In this document: positions 38,178 through 48,076 of the stretch, one piece after another
How positions within the stretch are numbered: position 1 is the stretch's first letter
Layout: each line of letters opens with the position of its first letter
Origin: Trichomonas vaginalis G3
Taxonomy: Eukaryota > Parabasalia > Trichomonadida > Trichomonadidae
Assembly (NCBI RefSeq): GCF_026262505.1
Contig: NC_067208.1
Location: 992,001-1,056,000, forward strand
Direction: 5' to 3'
Length of the DNA: 64,000 nucleotides
Program-made: the position numbers and the translations under genes
The notes under the pieces: generated by a model
Databases searched by the model: none
Seen by the model: only the letters and a program-made list of their open reading frames with translations
What the model was told of the DNA's origin: nothing

Positions 38178-38757
38178 ATGACCGAAGAAGTTGAAACGGT
38201 AGATTTGACACCACAAACAAAAAGTTCAGAACCATTGTCAAAACCTGTCAAAGAACTTACAGATGAAGAGAAAAATTCAATAATAGAAAGTGCCAGGTCT
38301 GGAAATACAAACCCTAACTAAAGTCACTTTTCATAGAAATGGAACGGCTAGTATCTCAAAAAAGAAACAGACTCTCACAAATAAAATATTGAAGTCTGAA
38401 GGAGCTTTCGAGACAACAGATGGAAAAGTTTACTTCACTGACCAACAGTTCATTATAGAACATCTCATTGACTTAGAGTCGAAATATTCTAAACTTTACA
38501 ACAAACACAAAAAGTTGAAAGGAAAACAAAAACAAATGGCATATGATATTTATGAAGATGTTGACGACACAACTACCTGCAAGTGAGTAAAGTCAGAGGA
38601 ACCGAAAAGTGACGAAAAACCGATAGAAGAAGGTGAGCCAAAAACTGAAGATAAACCAAAACCAAAGGTTAGTTTCCAAACTAAACCAAGTCAACCTTCA
38701 TTAGCTGGTATGGGTTGGCGTCAAAGACTTATGGCAGCAGGCGGTTATGTAAAGTAA
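38178..38757 (+). pseudogene. Element B: Lys/Glu-rich hypothetical protein
   Basis: Same gene as the remnant at 1-352. The N-terminus is acidic and Ser/Thr-rich (MTEEVETVDLTPQTKSSEPL), the middle is helical (FIIEHLIDLESKYSKLYNKH) with a Lys run, and the tail ends in GMGWRQRLM-type sequence. The leader TTTTTTACTGAGATGAA is shared with the gene before it. Broken. Confidence 0.5.
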
Positions 38758-38802
38758 AGAAAAAAAACATTTTTTTATTTTTATAAAAATGCCCCCATAT
38801 AA

Positions 38803-40918
38803 ATGGATAGAAGGTCTGCTAGAATAAAAGCAGAGTTAGAAAGATATGGTTGGAAAGTTTCAAAGAAGTTTAAATATAGGAAGGGAAGACCCATAAAAGT
38901 CTATGACAAACTGGCTGGTCTGACCTATGAAATGGACTTGGAAACAGCACGCGCAAATTATCCAAACAGGTAGAGAGGTTAGAAGAAGAACGTCTTATGG
39001 ACATGCCTTTCGATGTTTGAGCCTCAAGTTGAAGGACACGACGGCTTTGCCAGATTCTACTGGAAACATGACGAACAATTGCATCCTTTGAGAAGGAAAA
39101 AAGGAAGGTGAAGACAAACATGCTCCCATGGAAAGAACAAGATATGCATATGAGAAGTATCGTGAAGTTAGAAGTCAAATTACATCTGGTCGAACCTTTA
39201 CAGTAAACTTTGACGAAGGAAAGAACAAAGAAGGCTTCATGGGTACTTGCTGCAATTCAAGACGGAAATAAGAAAGGATACAATCTCAGACTAACCGTAA
39301 CAGATTTGGATCACATTTACTATGCACATGGCAATGTCACAACAGCCGCACAACTTCTTGACGCTTTCAAGACTACAAAGAGAGAACAAATGGTTGACTC
39401 CGACTCAGACATTTTGAATGCAATTGAAGGAATTGCAAGTGTAAGTTCGAATGGTACCAACCTAACCCTCAAGCAGTCAGACAACATGCTGGATACTTCC
39501 CGTTCATAAATAAGTCTGACATTGACTTGACAAGGTATGGAATTTACAATTCAATTGAAACAATTGTCAATGAACCTTGTATTCTTACATGTCTCAGGAA
39601 CTCTGGTCTTGTTACAGATGAGAAGATGAAGTATCTTGAGTCATGTGTGAAGACAAGGTACATTCTCAGAGGTCAATTGGCAAAAATTGCACCGTTGGCA
39701 AATGTCAATATCCGAGTCAACATTCCGACTGAGAAAGGTTCTTCACATGACGACTATGTTGTTGACAAAGACTTACCATGGTTGAAGATTGTAATTGTCC
39801 ACAACCACTTCATGTTGAACGAAAGTCTTACAAACCCATTGTTCGGAAAAGGCAAGTGCAACATTGTCAGAGCTGTTAACATTCTTTTCGAGAAAGGTTT
39901 GTTGGAACCAATTCCAGATGACAAGCTGACAGAAACTTTTGTACCAAAAGACGAAACAAACTTTTCATTGTTAGCAAGACCAAAAGTTGTTCCAGACAAA
40001 GTTATAGCACAAAAGAAGTACACTGTTCCAAAAGGAGTTGGATTGTTCGGATACCAACCTGAACCAGAAGAACTTCCAATGAGGTTGCAAGAACTTCAAG
40101 ATGCTATAAACAAACTTCCATTGAGACATCCAATTGACGTCAAATTGTATTGGAGAGCATCGAGTTAGGTCAGAAGGTTTTATATGAAACAGGTTGCTTC
40201 GACGATGTTTATGAGATAACAGGAGAAGTTTCTCAGAAGATAAGAGACTCACTTGAATTTCCACGAACTGGACCCATTGGTTGCGACAAGTTCGACTCAG
40301 ATGAAAAGATATACTATGTCGACCTTAACGCTGCGTACATGAGGTTCGTCCAATATATCCCGACTGGAATTCCAAACGAAGATGGTGAGTTCCCAGGAAG
40401 GAACTATACAGTTGGAAAAGTCATACAACAACTGTATGATATTAGGAAAGCTTCAAACCCCAAACTTGCAATGACACTCAAATTGCTTATGAATTCGACA
40501 TGGGGATATTCCATTAAGAAACCTCAAGAGATGAAGAGTAAACACTATGAGAAGGTCGACAACTTTGTTGAAAGGTTCTCCTTTTGTTTTGAAGTACGAA
40601 TTCACTCAAGGTCAAAGTGGCTTAGTAACCACATTAAAACCTATTGTCGAACATTGGTCTTACCCTCAGTTCGCAAAGGCAGTCCTTGACAACTACAACA
40701 AATTCTTCTCCGAAGTCAAATCCAAAGTGAAGGTTTACTATGAGAACATTGACGCACTCATGACGAACGAAGAAGGCTACAACTCATTGAAATGGGAATG
40801 GTCGGTGAAAAGATGGGTCAATTCAAATTGGACAAAATTTTCACCGAAGTTCATGTCCTCTCCAAGCGTAAGTACTGGGGTACTTGAAGACGGCGAAATA
40901 AAACATTGCATGAAGTAA
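38803..40918 (+). pseudogene. Element B: protein-primed family B DNA polymerase
   Basis: The locus carries motif A (YYVDLNAAYMRFV), then motif B (KLLMNSTWGYSIKKP) and a following YYENIDALMT region in the place of motif C. This order and spacing belong to family B polymerases of the protein-primed Polinton/adenovirus/phi29 type, which copy the element from its ends. Base composition is richer in G+C than in the flanking element genes and codon choice differs (more -C and -G third positions). The locus is broken in several places. Element A has no counterpart in the part seen. Confidence 0.8.
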
Positions 40919-41012
40919 AAAATTTTTATTCGAATTTGAATCGGACAGGTCGAGTTACACCATTCTTGGTCTCAAACTCATATATAACCTGTTTGTTTAT
41001 TTTCGTCGACTA

Positions 41013-41355
41013 TGGCACGAGACACGAACATTGACCAAACGGACAAAAAGTGTCATTTCAGATGGTCAGCAGCCAATCGCATTCGAGCACTTCGAAGAAG
41101 CCTTACGTTCCAAGGGAGAGGGTGTCTGGTGCAAGGCAGAGGTCATGAGACTCTACGAGCAGTACATCCTCAATGCCTGGGAGGACAAATCGTCCTTGGA
41201 TTGGCAATTCTACCAACTCCTCTGGGACGACCTCCTACGCAACTGGGATGACGAAAGAGTCCAATTCAAGGTCGGAACTAATTGTCCAAATTACCTTAAT
41301 TTAAGCTACTTACCAAATAAACACCTAAATTTACTTGGGGTTTCCCCCTAAAATA
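41013..41355 (+). pseudogene. Element B: small hypothetical gene
   Basis: The coherent reading is a helical protein (IAFEHFEEALRSKGEG, YEQYILNAWEDKSS, DWQFYQLLWDDLL). Acidic residues and Trp are frequent. No family is recognised. It has the higher G+C of the polymerase block. Broken. Confidence 0.4.
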
Positions 41356-41369
41356 AAATTTTTTTACTC

Positions 41370-42063
41370 TTAGAACCACTCGAGGTTCTCCTTACGGTTG
41401 TTGAGCTTGTCACCGTCAATGTGTCTGACCTCGTCTTCTTGTCTGGATTTGGAACCCATTGATACGACAAGCTTCCCATGGAAATTGAACCGTAATTCCG
41501 AAGGGTAAGGTTCAAGTGTCCCAAGTTGTTGAGGACTGGGGTAAGAACCTTGCCTGTCTCCTTGTTGCGGATTTGGTATGGGTAGGGTTGGGAAATTTCG
41601 TAAGTGTCATCGGCAACAAGGGTTGCCCAAACTTCCTCTTCTTCGTGTTTCTCTTCTTCCTCTTCTTCTTCTTCCTCTTCGTGTTTCTCTTCTTCCTCGA
41701 CAATTCCTTCTTCAATTCTGTGTTCACGAAGTACGGTGTTGCATGTTCTGTCCTTTCCGAGTACCTTCCAGATGGCGTCTATCTCTTCGAAGAAACGGTA
41801 GATGAGTCTGGCAAGGTCTCGGTTCTCTCTCGCGTAAATGCGCAAGGTTTCCGTCAAATCATTCAGGCATTTCTCATTGGAAGCTTGGTTCATGAGGACA
41901 TCGGCTTTGAGCTTGGTCATCTCTTCCATAAGACTACTTTGGAGAGTCTTAACGGTGTTTGTCAGATGAGCTTTCAATTCAATTTGAATTTGAACTGGGC
42001 GCTTTCTGGCAACCTTGAAAGGACATCTGCCATTGAGTTTGGCTTCGGTGCTTGTTCGGACAT
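41370..42063 (-). pseudogene. Element B: coiled-coil protein fused to NUMOD4/HNH-like end
   Basis: The N-terminal part is helical with heptads (TLQSSLMEEMTKLKADVLMN). A long Glu tract follows, then a NUMOD4-like segment (WATLVADDTYEIS, IRNKETGKVLTPVLNN) and an HNH-type region with YQWVPNPDKK. The layout recalls the endonuclease at 507-1090 in element A, but the N-terminus and base composition differ, so it is a separate HNH gene. Broken. The Ser-rich and Phe-rich frames on the other strand are shadows of the Glu tract. Confidence 0.5.
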
Positions 42064-42095
42064 CGAAAAAATGAAGTGGTTTGAGAATGACGGTT

Positions 42096-42680
42096 TTACT
42101 TCAAAAAGCTTGTTATGACAGTTATGTCATACAACAAGTTTAAAATAATATCTTGTTCTTCTTCTGAACGTTTGTTGTCTCTTCCGATAAAAGTTTCGAA
42201 CATGAGAACCAAAAAACGTTTTTTGAGATTGCGGAAGAGTTCAGGCAAACGTTCATATTCTGGATATGTTGGGAGCAGTTCAAAACATCTGAGCTGACTT
42301 TCGGACAAAATTGGGACAATGTCAGAAAATTCATCTTTGGTCGGACTGCTTGAAGGTAAGTCCCTTACATGTAAGTAGCTCTGGTAAAGTCTTCTCATTT
42401 CTGCTAACTTTTGGAGTATAGCTTCGTAGTTTAGAAGTTTTAATTTTAATTGTCTTATTCCACTCTTTACTTCTAAACGGTAACTATCCATGAGGTCAAG
42501 AGTAGCTTTGGTAGCTTTAAGTGGAGCTATCTGTTCCTTGACTCCTGCAATTTTGGTTGCAATTGTGGTTTGAGCTCCTTCAAGTTCGCCGTCTATGTCG
42601 TTCTCAACGCCTTCAACCATGGCTTGAAACTCTTCATCGGTCCATTGAGATTGGTGTGGGACGAATTTAACTTGCTTCAT
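42096..42680 (-). CDS. Element B: hypothetical helical protein, 194 aa
   Basis: Almost wholly helical: an acidic amphipathic N-terminus (WTDEEFQAMVEGVENDIDGE), a coiled-coil middle (IAPLKATKATLDLMDSYRLE) and a Leu-rich C-terminus. No motif is recognised. It is one of a run of small minus-strand genes in the GC-richer block, absent from the visible parts of A and C. Looks whole. Confidence 0.5.
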   Translation of the reverse strand: MKQVKFVPHQSQWTDEEFQAMVEGVENDIDGELEGAQTTIATKIAGVKEQIAPLKATKATLDLMDSYRLEVKSGIRQLKLKLLNYEAILQKLAEMRRLYQSYLHVRDLPSSSPTKDEFSDIVPILSESQLRCFELLPTYPEYERLPELFRNLKKRFLVLMFETFIGRDNKRSEEEQDIILNLLYDITVITSFLK

Positions 42681-42702
42681 TCAAAAAATGAAAAAAATGT
42701 TT

Positions 42703-42987
42703 TTACTCAAAGCGTGCCATGTATATGGCTATAAGAAACTTACCAGAAGGCTTCTTCTTCACATGAGTCTTTGGCAACTTGAGTGTTGGTGTTGGAGTTG
42801 GGTCTGGAATTTCAATTCTCTCTCGAGCGCAACAACAGATGTCAGAATAACATTCCCCACTGTCTTTCTTGCCACCATAAATTGTGTATTGACCGAACTT
42901 GCATTTGCAGGAAGACCGGTCAATACAAGGTTCACAGTTGAAATAGTTGTACACAAACCTGTTGAGTACGAGTGTGAGTAAAAACAT
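42703..42987 (-). CDS. Element B: small Cys-rich possibly secreted protein, 94 aa
   Basis: A hydrophobic start (MFLLTLVLNRFVYNYF) is followed by a Cys-rich core (CEPCIDRSSCKCKF, then CYSDICCCARER) with nine Cys in about 35 residues, then a Pro/Thr/Lys tail and a hydrophobic end. The pattern suits a signal peptide plus disulphide-bonded knot, or a metal-binding loop. No known family. A second open frame on the same strand is a shadow. Looks whole. Confidence 0.45.
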   Translation of the reverse strand: MFLLTLVLNRFVYNYFNCEPCIDRSSCKCKFGQYTIYGGKKDSGECYSDICCCARERIEIPDPTPTPTLKLPKTHVKKKPSGKFLIAIYMARFE

Positions 42988-43015
42988 AAAAAAAAGTGAA
43001 GTTAAAATGAGATGT

Positions 43016-43390
43016 TTACTGAACTGGCTGAAGAATTGGTTGGATGTCGCCTTCTGAGGTTATGAAGAACGGCTGTCCAGAGTAGTGAAGTAGTGCTCTG
43101 AGAATTTGTGTAATTCGTGGAATTGGGCTCTCACGATATGGAAGTAGTATCCAAGGACGTTTCATGAAGAACTTCAAGAGGGCTTCTTTCTTCACATCCT
43201 TAATATCATCGAATGCAGTGCCTTCTGGAACTTGAATTGCAACACCTGTTTCAATTTCCAACTTTAAGACACTATTCTTGGACAACCAGAAGCCAATGGA
43301 CTTGCTTGGTTTGCACTTGCTGAGATATTCCTTCACGGTTTCATTTACCTCAATTAGATAAATTGCTTCGTCTAAGGGGTCAAGCTCCAT
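43016..43390 (-). CDS. Element B: hypothetical protein, 124 aa
   Basis: Compact alpha/beta sequence (AIYLIEVNETVKEYLSKCK, SVLKLEIETGVAIQVPEGTA, then RPWILLPYRESPIPRITQIL). No family is recognised. Its start abuts the 21-bp tandem array, from which the Pro/Gln-rich gene diverges in the other direction. Looks whole. Confidence 0.45.
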   Translation of the reverse strand: MELDPLDEAIYLIEVNETVKEYLSKCKPSKSIGFWLSKNSVLKLEIETGVAIQVPEGTAFDDIKDVKKEALLKFFMKRPWILLPYRESPIPRITQILRALLHYSGQPFFITSEGDIQPILQPVQ

Positions 43391-43394
43391 ACTG

Positions 43395-43745
43395 AGTCAG
43401 TACAATATTGTACTTTTTCAAGACAATGTTGTACTTTTTCAAGACAATGTTGTACTTTTTCAAGACAATATTGTACTTTTTCAGAACAATGTTGTACTTT
43501 TTCAGAACAATGTTGTATAAATTCAGTACAATGTCTCTCAAATTTGAGTACAGCTGTACTTTTTCAGAACAAGTCTTGAACTTTTTCAGAACAATGTTGT
43601 ACTTTTTCAAGACAATGTTGTACTTTTTCAAGACAATGTTGTACTTTTTCAAGACAATGTTGTACTTTTTCAAGACAATGTTGTACTTTTTCAAGACAAT
43701 GTTGTACTTTTTCAAGACAATATTATATTGTTTCAGAACAAAGAC
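43395..43745. repeat. 21-bp tandem array, about 16 copies
   Basis: The unit is TTGTACTTTTTCAAGACAATG with AAGA/AGAA variants; GTACAATNTTGTAC at each junction is a palindrome. Since 21 is a multiple of three, the array is open in several frames (KYNIVLK repeats), which I read as an artefact. It sits between two divergent genes and directly before the start of the Pro/Gln-rich gene at 43763. Confidence 0.9.
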
Positions 43746-43762
43746 GGTTAAGACACAAACGA

Positions 43763-44371
43763 ATGTCCGACGTCCCACCTACTGAACCCGTTCCACAGCC
43801 AGAGGAACAGCATGCTCCAGCACCACAACAGTCTCCTCAGCAACCTCAGTTCCAACAAGGACCTCCGAATTACTACCAATTTCCACCTCAAGGTTACTAC
43901 CCACCACAAGGCTTTCCAAACTACCCACCACAAGGCTTTCCAAACTACCCTCCTCAACCCATGCCTTACTTCCCTAACCCTTGGATGTTCATGTCAAACC
44001 CTCCACCCCAATTCCAATCTCAATCCCAATCGAAGAGAGACCAAGAGTTCGAAGAAGGTCTGAACCGTTTACGCAAAGAGTATGCCACAGCCCCTATGGA
44101 AGATGACAGGCTTTCAGTCTCTTCCCTAAGGTCGACCAATTCGACTCGTACCACAGATTCGGTTCGTGACCGTGAAGACTACCTCAAGCAGTCTGAGAGA
44201 CTCTTCATCTTACAGCCATTTACAGTTGGAGCTCTCAAGAACATGCGCAATTACGAAGGTCAGACACCAGCTGGAGACCGCAAAACAGACGTACTCGCAA
44301 GAGCAGTCCAACTGGTCAAGACAAAGACTGAGATAGTCGACTTCATTCTTGCAGCTTGCCCATACAAGTAA
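43763..44371 (+). CDS. Element B: Pro/Gln-rich protein, 202 aa
   Basis: Residues 1-85 are Pro/Gln/Tyr/Phe-rich with a PPQGFPNY repeat. The remaining 115 are helical and charged, ending in DFILAACPYK. No domain is recognised; the layout suits a flexible, self-associating or scaffold protein. Only its start survives in element A at 5997. Both starts follow GACACAAACGA and both have a tandem array upstream, but of unrelated sequence. Looks whole. Confidence 0.5.
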   Translation: MSDVPPTEPVPQPEEQHAPAPQQSPQQPQFQQGPPNYYQFPPQGYYPPQGFPNYPPQGFPNYPPQPMPYFPNPWMFMSNPPPQFQSQSQSKRDQEFEEGLNRLRKEYATAPMEDDRLSVSSLRSTNSTRTTDSVRDREDYLKQSERLFILQPFTVGALKNMRNYEGQTPAGDRKTDVLARAVQLVKTKTEIVDFILAACPYK

Positions 44372-44399
44372 AAAAATAAACAATTACGAGTTAAACTTT

Positions 44400-44600
44400 T
44401 TACTCTTTCTTTTCTGAGTTGTTTAGAGCTGGTTTCTCTTGTAGAAACCTTTCGTACTCTTCCATGGTCATGTAATTGCGAATTTGGTACGCAATTCCAG
44501 GTTCGTTGTTTTTGAACCTTACGTATGTAACGCTTCCATCCTCCTCAGGGAAGTAAGCTGCTAACATCTGACCAAGTTTTCTCGGTGACTCGGAGCTCAT
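44400..44600 (-). CDS. Element B: small hypothetical protein, 66 aa
   Basis: Encodes a mixed, charged protein (LGQMLAAYFPEEDGSVTYVR). The segment AYQIRNYMTMEEYERFLQEK may form one helix. No family. Shares composition with the GC-richer block. Confidence 0.4.
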   Translation of the reverse strand: MSSESPRKLGQMLAAYFPEEDGSVTYVRFKNNEPGIAYQIRNYMTMEEYERFLQEKPALNNSEKKE

Positions 44601-44640
44601 AAAAATGTCACTTTTTAAACGTTAAGTTTTTAGTCTTATT

Positions 44641-44835
44641 TTACCCTTTGTTTACCCTTTGTTTGTCAAGGTAGTATTGGAGTGCAATTTCTCCAAATTC
44701 TCTGTGTCGGAGTTCTTCAGCATTTTCCAAGGTGTACCTGGAGAACTCAAAGAAGTTGTCAAGAAGATACTGCCATGCTGCTCTTCTGAGTTCGTCGGTA
44801 TTTTGGAAGTGTTGCACCTTCGAGTCTTCGGACAT
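44641..44835 (-). CDS. Element B: small hypothetical protein, 64 aa
   Basis: Helical acidic protein (DELRRAAWQYLLDNFFEFSR, then NAEELRHREFGEIALQYY). No family. The spacing of 40 bases to the preceding small gene suggests a common block of tiny minus-strand genes. Confidence 0.4.
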   Translation of the reverse strand: MSEDSKVQHFQNTDELRRAAWQYLLDNFFEFSRYTLENAEELRHREFGEIALQYYLDKQRVNKG

Positions 44836-44878
44836 GAAAAAATGACACTTTTTCTATTAAACCGTTTTGGCATTTCTC

Positions 44879-45056
44879 ATGAGTGAGTATAGTTCTCCGA
44901 ACCATTGGAAGAGAAGAAGTACCCTTGCTGGCAAAAGACAAAAATAGTTGCCTTAGTTGTCATTGCAATTGTACTCGTAATTGAATTCATTGTACTTCTC
45001 TTCACGTACATAAAACTCAAGGACGGCATATGCTTTAAGAAGCTACCATCTTACTA
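44879..45056 (+). pseudogene. Element B: small membrane protein remnant
   Basis: The coherent part encodes one strong transmembrane segment (IVALVVIAIVLVIEFIVLL) flanked by Lys/Cys residues and ends in a basic tail. No family. The locus is broken. Confidence 0.4.
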
Positions 45057-45071
45057 AGACTAAACACTTAG

Positions 45072-45109
45072 ATTTTTCAAGCTTGACTTTTTACAATTTG
45101 AACTTTGTT
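45072..45109 (+). repeat. 38-bp direct repeat, left copy
   Basis: Identical to 46692-46729, which is the 3' end of the packaging ATPase gene. The two copies flank the inverted-repeat cassette at 45108-46395 and its trailing repeats, with a spacing of 1620 bases. Confidence 0.8.
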
Positions 45110-46395
45110 GCTGAATTCAATAAAAATATATTTTAGGTGAAGAGGTGAGATTTCACCTCTTTTTTCACCTCTTTTTTCACCTCATGAATTTTCATGATTT
45201 CATCGTAAATGTTTTGTCAAACATGAACGTAAATGTTTTGTCGAAACTTCATCGTAATGAGCGTAAATCAGACAAAAATATATTTTAGGTGAAGAGGTGA
45301 GATTTCACCTCTTTTTTCACCTCTTTTTTCACCTCATGAATTTTCCCGAAATAAAAAATAAAGTTGGTTTTTTTAAAAAAATATTTTTTTATTTTTATTG
45401 TAAGAACATGTTAGCAACAACAGCACCAAACTCTTTAGTCATGAACCCAACTTCAATGTTAGTAGAGATGAAAAGCTTCATTCCTTCTTCATATACTTTC
45501 GAAACAACAATCCAGAAGATAAAGCAAGAACTTCTCCAAGGAGATTTAGACTGTAGTGCGAAAGATGAAACAAATGAACAGTATCTTTATGAAATGCAGG
45601 ATATTATTGACCATCTACCTAAACTTCCTGAAATACAACAACAAAAGCTTACTATTCCTGAATTCGATGAAATAGAAGTCAAAGCAACTGACTCGGTAGA
45701 AATAAAGAAGTTCATACGAAAGGTAAACTATGAGTTTCTTGGATTTCATTGCAACCACAAAGTCATGGACAAAGACTGCGATATGGTATATAAAAATGTT
45801 TCTGACATATACAAATCTGGAATTTAAGACCTACGACAACTTTGTTTCGTTAGTTGCAAAATGTGTATGGCAGATAAGAGATAAAGATAGAAGAGGTAAG
45901 TATGGAATGAACAAATAAACCCAACTTTTGAGTTAAAGAGAGCAATTGACGCCTTAGTTGTTTAGCAGGTAAGGTTTCAGAATATAACGCAAAAATGAAC
46001 CCGCAATGTTCAAAATGTAAAGCAGCAATGAGGAAATATAACTACTCCGTCAAAGAGATAGAACGTATGCGAAACGACTATGCTGACTTAAAGAAAGAAG
46101 TAGAGAAACCAGCAGAAGATAAAATGGACATGTTACATTTCTGAACAAAAACTATCCAACTGCTGACGATTTCCTTCTATCTGACGTCAAGAAGAAGTAT
46201 AAAGAAACTTTCGGTATCGTTAAAACATTCGATGTACTGACAGAAGAAATAGAAGCTACGAAATTGTTTAGGATTTCAAATATACATCATACAATTCATG
46301 TAAAACGCTTATAAAATAACAGGTGAAAAAAGAGGTGAAAAAAGAGGTGAAATCTCACCTCTTCACCTAAAATATATTTTTATTGAATTCAGCAA
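45108..46395. mobile_element. Inverted-repeat gene cassette in element B
   Basis: The 75 bases at 45108-45182 are repeated without a mismatch, in reverse complement, at 46321-46395. Each begins TTGCTGAATTCAATAAAAAT outermost and contains the paired AGGTGA/TCACCT core. A further direct copy of the core lies at 45280-45335 before the gene. The only gene inside is the CxxC coiled-coil protein. A diverged cassette is in element A (3399-4560). It has the shape of a small non-autonomous transposable unit; no transposase is present, so movement would need an enzyme from elsewhere. Confidence 0.7.
45408..46314 (+). pseudogene. Element B: cassette-borne CxxC coiled-coil protein
   Basis: Homologue of the whole gene at 3564-4478 in element A, with the same start, leader (AAAGTTGGTTTT, T-run, TTGTAAGAAC) and C-terminal end. 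Broken in this copy. Third-position differences from A are spread along the gene, so the two copies have been apart for some time although their flanking repeats within B are identical to each other. Confidence 0.6.
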
Positions 46396-46499
46396 CAAAA
46401 TTCTGAGTAAAATAATTTTTAGGGCTTGTGTCAAACCGTTGAGTTTTCACAAAATTTAAAAAATAACGTTTACCATGTGAAACGCTTATAAAATAACTG

Positions 46500-46570
46500 A
46501 GGTGAAAAAACAGGTGAAAAAAGAGGTGAAATCTCACCTCTTCACCTAAAATATATTTTTGCTGAAAAAT
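46500..46570. repeat. Extra inverted copy of the cassette end
   Basis: GGTGAAAAAACAGGTGAAAA words, GAGGTGAAATCTCACCTCTT core and CACCTAAAATATATTTTT, then TGCTGAAAAATGACC. It is the counterpart of 4640-4740 in A. From 46570 to 46690 there is AT-rich DNA with a scrap of the second KilA-N gene's end near 46645-46680. Confidence 0.65.
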
Positions 46571-46696
46571 GACCAAATTTCATGAAATTTCTCTAGACCG
46601 ACTTTTACAGGGGTAGCCAAAACTCATGAAAATCGTGAAAAATAACAGAGTATTTTGACAACTTCAAACAAGTAGAGTAGATGAACTCTTTATTTT

Positions 46697-47571
46697 TCAA
46701 GCTTGACTTTTTACAATTTGAACTTTGTTCGCGTAGATGTGAATTCTGAAAGAAGTATGAGGGTCTTGTATGACTTTGTACTTCTCCCAGAGTTCATGTC
46801 TGTCAAACTTACCTGCCATGGACTCTTTCATAAGTTCCATGAAATCGTCTTCGGACAATCCAGGGAAAAGTATGATATCAGTAAGTATTCTTTTAACATC
46901 CTTACTTAAACTCTTTGCTGTCTGTACACAAATGACAACTGAGATGTTAAAGTGTCTGAGCTTCTTAAGAATTCGACACATATCTTGTTCTCTGTTCTTT
47001 AACAAAGGATGAGAGGCGAAATCATCTAAGATAAGAAGACATCTGTGAGGGTAAGTCTTCCAATCGTAAGATTGCAATTTCTTCGAAATGTATTCTATCT
47101 CTTTCTGTTTGTTTCTGAAGTGTTTCTTCTCTAATATTCTCTGCATTTCCTCATTTGGGTCTTTAAACTTCGAATTGACATACTCATTTATAGCATTGTA
47201 CTTCAAAACTCTTCTTTGGTACTTCTTTATCCAATCTAACAACTCAGAGTCTTTTATACATACTAACTTAGACTTCTTTATAATATCTTTGAACGAATTG
47301 ACGGTTTGGTCAAATTGACCAGAAGTACTACAAATGACAACTAACTCATAGAATGGGTTCTTCTCATCTAGTTCTTGTTGTTGTGCAGCCATTTTAAGAT
47401 AAGTGAAAGTCTTACCCGACCCAGGTGGTGCAATTAGACCTGTTATACCATTCTGAGCAAATAAGAACTTGTCATGTATGGGTTTTATCTGAGCATTTTC
47501 TAACTTCCTCTTGTTCTTATTTAAAACATTCTCAAATTTTTGTCAATGTCAGCAAACTTTTTTTCTAACAT
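46697..47571 (-). pseudogene. Element B: A32/FtsK-type packaging ATPase
   Basis: Near-identical to the element A gene at 6085-6961. The Walker B segment (CLLILDDFASHPLL) and the downstream VVICVQTAK strand are clear in the first 700 bases, and the Walker A-bearing part lies toward 47450. It shares a 35-bp divergent promoter with the gene at 47607. Broken in this copy. Confidence 0.85.
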
Positions 47572-47606
47572 ATTTTTAGAAAAATTAAAATTTTTATCTT
47601 TTAGAA

Positions 47607-48060
47607 ATGTCTAGCGATTTCGCTATCTATATTCGAGACAAGCTTTTCGACAGCAAAAATCTGTCGACCATAAAATCTTACATAGTGTAAACAAGAAAGG
47701 TGAATTTGTTCTAAAGTTCTGTTTCTGGGAATATGACAAGAACCATAAAACATTACAAAGAGCAGTCTTAAAATTTGTCAATGACAGACTTGTTGACAGA
47801 GATGACGCCGATTGGAAAGATGAAGTCCAACAAAAGTTCTTAGAATGCAAAGAAGGCACATGCGCTGTTCTTGAAGATGAAATAGAAACAGAATAGAAGA
47901 GCTATTAAAGGACAAAGAACTTTTACATAAATATGGTTCTGAGAAATTTGACATAACTCCACCAGAAAAGAAGAAGAAGAGAGAAAAGAAAGAAAAGAAA
48001 GTAGAAGAAGAGAAGAAAGAACCTGAACCAGTTCCAGAGAAAAAGAAATTTGACATGTAA
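47607..48060 (+). pseudogene. Element B: hypothetical protein with Lys/Glu tail
   Basis: Counterpart of the whole 155-aa gene at 6998-7465. The Lys/Glu repeat tract at the end is shorter here by one repeat unit, so this tail varies between copies. Broken. Confidence 0.55.
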
Positions 48061-48076
48061 AAATAAAATTTTATTT

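Noticed and set aside
41516-42118. Plus-strand ORFs rich in Phe/Leu or Ser opposite the Glu tract
   Set aside because: They are antisense shadows of the minus-strand Glu-rich gene.
43395-43745. CRISPR array
   Set aside because: There are no spacers: units are directly adjacent and the organism is eukaryotic.
43380-43785. Open frames of KYNIVLK-type and FFKTMLY-type repeats on both strands as proteins
   Set aside because: They are artefacts of a 21-bp tandem unit without stop codons; no start context or conservation supports them.
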